Source: Sipunculus nudus (Eukaryota > Annelida > Sipuncula > Golfingiida > Sipunculidae). Taken from it: DNA of 64,000 nucleotides. A model generated the notes under the pieces. That model saw only the letters and a program-made list of their open reading frames with translations. It had not been told where the DNA came from and did not search any database. Shown here piece after piece: positions 60,201 to 64,000 of the stretch. The position numbers were made by a program, and so were the translations under genes. Position 1 is the first letter of the stretch; the number at the start of each line of letters is the position of its first letter. The DNA lies in the NCBI GenBank assembly GCA_026874595.1, contig CM049313.1, forward strand, positions 50,951,659-51,015,658, in the 5' to 3' direction.

Positions 60201-61855
60201 GGTGATGGCCTCACAATTATAGCTGAGGATGTTTTAAAGGCTCGGAGTCTTGGTGAAAAAAGCATATCAAAATTTCTAGAAAGAGCGTTGGAAGAACAGC
60301 AATCAAATACCAAGTTCTATGATAAAATGACAAAAACTTGAAAACGTCCTCTCATTTTAAGTGAAAACGCAATGAAGGAAAAACACAAGGAAACAGACAA
60401 TTCTGCAGGCAGACAGAAACCTATTTTGGCACATGATCTTTGTCGCCCAGAGCAGACAACTGCATATCAAATATGTGCTTGTTCATCCGCTTAGACCTTT
60501 GCCCTGGGCTTTGTCAAACGGTGTTGGAACACTTCGCAAGACAAACAAAGCTGCACTTACCAGAGAGCTGGAGAAGAATACATAACCAGCAGAAGCAATC
60601 CCAGAACTATTGGCATATATCATTGATGGAATGAGCCTGGTCTAGAAACTAAAGGGTGAAGGCAAAACGATTGCACAGCTATCAGATTCAGTTCTATCTC
60701 AGGCTCTACATGAGGGTGCTCACAACTGTAAAATTGATATTGTGTTTAACGTTTACTGGGAGACATCCATAAAAATGCTGAGAGATACAAAAAAGGTTCC
60801 ACCTGTGGCACACAGTGGAATAATATAGCACCAGGCCACAAGATCCTTCAATGGAGAAAATTCCTAAACAGCCCTAAGAACAAGACAGATCTGGTCCAGT
60901 TTATGGTGGAAAGGTAGAAACAGCCTGCAAATAGGAAACTTATTGGCGGGTCATTGTTTGCAACCTGCGGACAGAAATGCTACTTGCTCACCAAAGATCA
61001 CTGGGATGGGATAAAAGGACTAAACTCGACGCAAGAGGAAGCTGACACACGAATGCTCCTTCATGCCCAACATGCTTCGCACGATGGATACAAATCCATA
61101 ATTTTTACTTCTGAAGATACAGATGCGTTGATGTTGTGCCTCTGTTTCAGTAAGAATATATCCTGTCAATTGTATCTGAAATGTGGAAAACAAAACCGCA
61201 CTCGGTATATACACATTAGTAGCCTGGTGAGCTCTCTAGGAGAGGACATCTGCCAGGTAGTCATCGGATTACACACCTTCGCTGGCGTGGGAAAATTAGT
61301 GCACTAAAGCATCTTAAACAGAGCACAACTTACCAGCAGACTATTTAAACTCTTGGTGAACTTTTGGATGTATCAGGTTTTTGAAAGGTAAGAGGACTTT
61401 GTTTGAAGAAAGTACGGTTCCCCTTAAACTACGCATGACGTCAGTGAGCTTCGCTATCATCTGTTTTTTGCAAAACTCGGAGACTTAGTATCCACTCAGC
61501 TTCCACCATGCAAAGATTGTCTGCACATGCATGTTCTTCGTGCAAATTATCAATTTGCAATTTTGAGGAGGTGCCTTGGTAGTAAGCCGGCAATACCAGA
61601 CCCTAAAGGGCATGGTTGTACTACGGATGAGGAAAGCTTAGCATACGTTTGATGATGGGATCACCGGCACCTGAAGCTGTGTTGGAGTTGATGTTGTGCA
61701 AGTGTGCAAGTACCTGTAAAACTCCCTGACTGAAGAGGCCTGGTGGACCAACTAAATGGCACATATATGTGTAAGCTACAGACGTGCGCAAACCAAAGAA
61801 GTGAGGATGAGGAAGAGATCAAGTAGACCTGGAGTATTCTGATGCTGATGATTGA
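57265..61855 (+). pseudogene. Decayed multi-domain gene of an unnamed invertebrate family
   Basis: Consecutive fragments in shifting frames form one intronless protein of roughly 1,300-1,400 codons. The start is MDPVTEAGPSG (57265), and an in-frame TAG follows at 57361. Cys/His-rich segments come next (VSYHRKCRSIFTMK near 57482 and AAEDHYHRSCYRAYTKE near 57733). Long helical middle pieces follow: 57691-58080, 58107-58667 (frame shift near 58090), and a continuation after a further shift in an A run near 58659. Then come LLARMYQTEAQ and GYLPTINAPAT (to 59067), GVFHTICNLLSAIGKRFEDA (59224) and EGDWDLHLASIRAIYL. Near 61032-61146 lie QEEADTRMLLHAQHA and TSEDTDALMLCL. A frame break with a small deletion follows at IGLHTFAG (61265-61300). 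The C-terminal part has LPPCKDCLHMHVLRANYQ (61502-61555). I know similar predicted proteins from cnidarians, molluscs and fish but no established name. The spaced acidic residues recall XPG/FEN1- or PIN-type nucleases, as inference only. At least ten disruptions make it non-functional. Confidence 0.65.
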
Positions 61856-61869
61856 GACAAAGGACTGTG

Positions 61870-62045
61870 ACTAGGGGACCTGGACTTTTGGGGGATAAAA
61901 CGCTCGGGTATATCTGCTGGCGACCCGGGTACGATCCCCGACGTGGCTATGAGAGTGGATCGTAGTGGCCCGTCCAAGGTCGGTGGTTTTCTCCAGGTCC
62001 TCCAGTTTCCTCCACCTCCAAAGACTACCAAACGCCACAACTCGA
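61870..62045 (+). repeat. SINE-like sequence with B box and conserved core
   Basis: GGGTACGATCC (61927-61937) resembles a pol III B box (GGTTCGANTCC). About 50 bp later GGTTTTCTCCAGGTCCTCCA and GTTTCCTCCACCTCCAAAGA resemble a core seen in many metazoan tRNA-derived SINEs. The A box is poor. It begins right after the end of the decayed gene. Confidence 0.45.
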
Positions 62046-62336
62046 GCTTTTGAGAGTGCTTCGTATTAGTTATTAATAACTAGTTGTACAATCTTTGTTA
62101 ATATATAACTGACTATGACTTTAAGATGGCTAGCATTTGATTTTATGGAAATCTTCCTCAATAAGATACTTCATTATAATTGAAATTCTTTGCTAAATAT
62201 CGAAGCTACCTTGGAAAAACTGTCTGCACGGCAAAAGTGTCGATAACTTTAAGGGTTGGGTGAGAAAATAATTGCAATATTATAGAAACTATACTAAAAA
62301 TTAGATAAAAGGCCAGATAAGCACTATCCAGCACTT

Positions 62337-62640
62337 CCGGCTTCTGTGGTCTAGGGGGAGGTGACAGGACTCAAAGCCCGTAGGTCGAGAGTTCAAATCT
62401 CAGCCGAAGAACGGTGAGATTTGTCACGGTCACTCCCCACACAGGGTGGACGCTCTGCAGGTTTAATGGGAAGGCTGTGCCCAACGCCTTCGTCTATGAG
62501 AATTCTTTGGTGTTGTACAATGGGAATTATTGCACACCCAGGACCCGCAGGTGCGGTAGACGCAAGGCCTGGGTGACAACAGACTACAATATAACATGTT
62601 ACAGCCCTGTCACGTAGTCAAGGCAAGAATTAGATAAGAC
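62337..62640 (+). repeat. tRNA-derived SINE candidate
   Basis: 62341-62411 has tRNA-like features: TGGTCTAGGGGG as A box, GAGAGTTCAAATCTC as T arm and B box, and a 3' CCGAAG that partly pairs with 5' CTTC. The anticodon arm does not fold properly, and an unrelated body with GGTGCGGTAGACGC follows, ending in an A-rich stretch near 62640. This fits a tRNA-headed SINE and not a functional tRNA gene. Confidence 0.5.
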
Positions 62641-62874
62641 ATCATGAAAAATAGAGGCGGTTTCCTCCACACACAAAAATCGGTATAAATAAAAAACATC
62701 CAGCTCTATCCAAAGCAAACAATGAAACAGTTAAAAATAATAATTAAACAGGCAGAGGGTTCCAAATAAGAAGCTGCCATTAATAAAAATACTGAATTTT
62801 GACAATTTTAAGGTGTAGGGGTAACCATTAGTATCTAGTATCGTCCACTGAAAATAACTACAATACAGCTTCTC

Positions 62875-62975
62875 ACCTGAATTACATTCTTAGCAAATTC
62901 ACGCATACTTAATGAGGTCAGAGGTCACAAAAAATGCAAAGGGCGTATTATGTACCATTTGCGGTGCCCAGGATG
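62875..62975 (+). mobile_element. Family B 3' fragment
   Basis: GAGGTCAGAGGTCAC, AAAGGGCGTATTATGTACCA and TTTGCGGTGC match the 3' part of family B (49100-49175). The terminal CTTGTT is replaced by CCAGGA. Confidence 0.6.
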
Positions 62976-63255
62976 ACATAACATACCACATTGGTTAAAA
63001 TGTTCATTTTCCAACCGGCCTTAGGCATACAAAAATATAGGCTAACCCAAATTGTAGGTGACCCATCAAATTGGCTATGCTCACTTGGCCAGCATAAACA
63101 GGTGTAACATATTGTGAGTATCCCTGTAGCCATTGTTTAGAAATGGTATTGACAGACAGCTGACTGAAGGAAAGACTCCGCCATGGCTATATAGCTCACA
63201 GGTCAATTGTCTTTTAAGTAGTAGCAATGTATGAACTATTTAATTAAACACGATC

Positions 63256-63274
63256 GGGGGGGGGGGGGGGGGGT
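63256..63274. repeat. Poly-G tract
   Basis: A run of about 19 G. Confidence 0.95.
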
Positions 63275-63869
63275 AACCTGGTGGATAAGGAGTTGAATTT
63301 CGGAAATCTGTTCACATAACACAGTATATACCTACATAATTAAATTTACTTACATGTGTATATATACTCACAGGAGTAAATGTGTGCATGTGAATGGGGC
63401 TTACGTTGATGAAAGTTTGTGAACATTATTTGGATTACGAAAGGTGGTCATTTAAAAGGGCCTCGCACATGCATGTTATAATCAGGGGATATAAGCAAAA
63501 CATGGCTTATTTTTATTTACGGTTCAAGGTATTACCGTTCTTTCATACACTTTTGATATCGGAATGGGCCCGTTTTAATGGGTCCCTTTTCAGACTATCT
63601 TCCAACAAAGTACTAAATGTACTACAAAGTACTATGTTTTCAGGATTTATTTTAAAGGAATATTCGAAATTTTCTGATCGTGCCACCGCCTTTGTTCTGC
63701 ATATCACAATGGAAACTAGATCTATAGAAATTTTACCAAAGGAAGTTTAATTAAATATATACAAAGATTTTACGCAGCTTAACATGAATAACAACATCAC
63801 CAAAGTTCCAACCTAAATAAATTGCAGAGACTTCAGACCCGTGAAGCAAGAATATTATATACCGTATTA

Positions 63870-64000
63870 GACGTATTGAGCGTCCAACCGTTATGAGCGC
63901 CCCCATGGATTTTTTATTTTTTTTTTGGGTTGGGGGGGATCCTTTTGAGAAAACGGAAGGGATTAGCCATTCTCACCTAATAAACGTTGACGGTATACTT
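63870..64000. other. Possible repeat end at the window edge
   Basis: ATTATATACCGTATTAGACG followed by GAGCGTCCA and ATGAGCGCCCCCATGGA has the look of a dispersed-element terminus. It is cut by the window, so it cannot be typed. Confidence 0.25.

Noticed and set aside
62341-62411. Functional tRNA gene
   Set aside because: A and B boxes are recognisable, but the anticodon stem does not close, the acceptor has a mismatch, and an unrelated SINE-like body follows.
63394-63750. 118-codon open frame as a gene
   Set aside because: No recognisable domain, no family resemblance and no splice context; length is within chance for this amount of sequence.

Overview
This window looks like nuclear DNA of an AT-rich, repeat-rich invertebrate, most likely a bivalve mollusc. 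Evidence: spliced genes with GT..AG introns, no bacterial-style gene density, and many dispersed elements with GTCC/GTCT tracts, AGGTCA-rich internal units and TGGCGCCACC motifs. The bivalve assignment is inferred from the style of the repeats and was not checked by a search.

Two host genes are recognisable. On the minus strand, two 5' exons (3149-3927) encode the N-terminus of alpha-methylacyl-CoA racemase (AMACR); the rest lies beyond the left edge. On the plus strand a complete 12-exon MORF4L1/MRG15 chromatin-reader gene runs from 16012 to 34907 (317 codons plus stop), with a conserved chromodomain cage and MRG domain. The two genes are head to head, about 12 kb apart. An exact 122-bp tandem duplication ends about 185 bp upstream of the MORF4L1 start codon.

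Most of the rest is mobile DNA in nested layers. 1-2970: a minus-strand element (family A) with internal tandem units. 4396-4800 and 11895-12846: one repeat in opposite orientations, the second copy split by a 565-bp MITE. 6145-7290: a decayed Ty3/Gypsy pol remnant split by a 337-bp Harbinger-like MITE. 10506-15300: GC-rich and hAT-like MITEs. MORF4L1 introns: families A, B, C and D and a pogo/Tigger element. 37646-45776: family A DNA containing a DIRS-type tyrosine-recombinase retrotransposon at 38301-42497, with all its diagnostic repeats and broken reading frames. 46900-50900: more copies of A and B. 51452-55850: a 22-bp minisatellite interrupted by GAGTCC-ended sequence. 57265-61855: a decayed multi-domain gene of unnamed family with an acidic nuclease-like motif pattern. 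61870-62640: two tRNA-derived SINE-like sequences.

The strongest unifying signal is that at least four unrelated-looking repeat families (A-D) share one plan: T-rich 5' edge, imperfect 5' hairpin, short subterminal inverted repeat, GTCC/GTCT tract, AGGTCA-rich or tandem body, the inverted-repeat partner, a small 3' hairpin, and a terminal CTTGTT. This suggests one rolling-circle (Helentron-like) machinery mobilising all of them.
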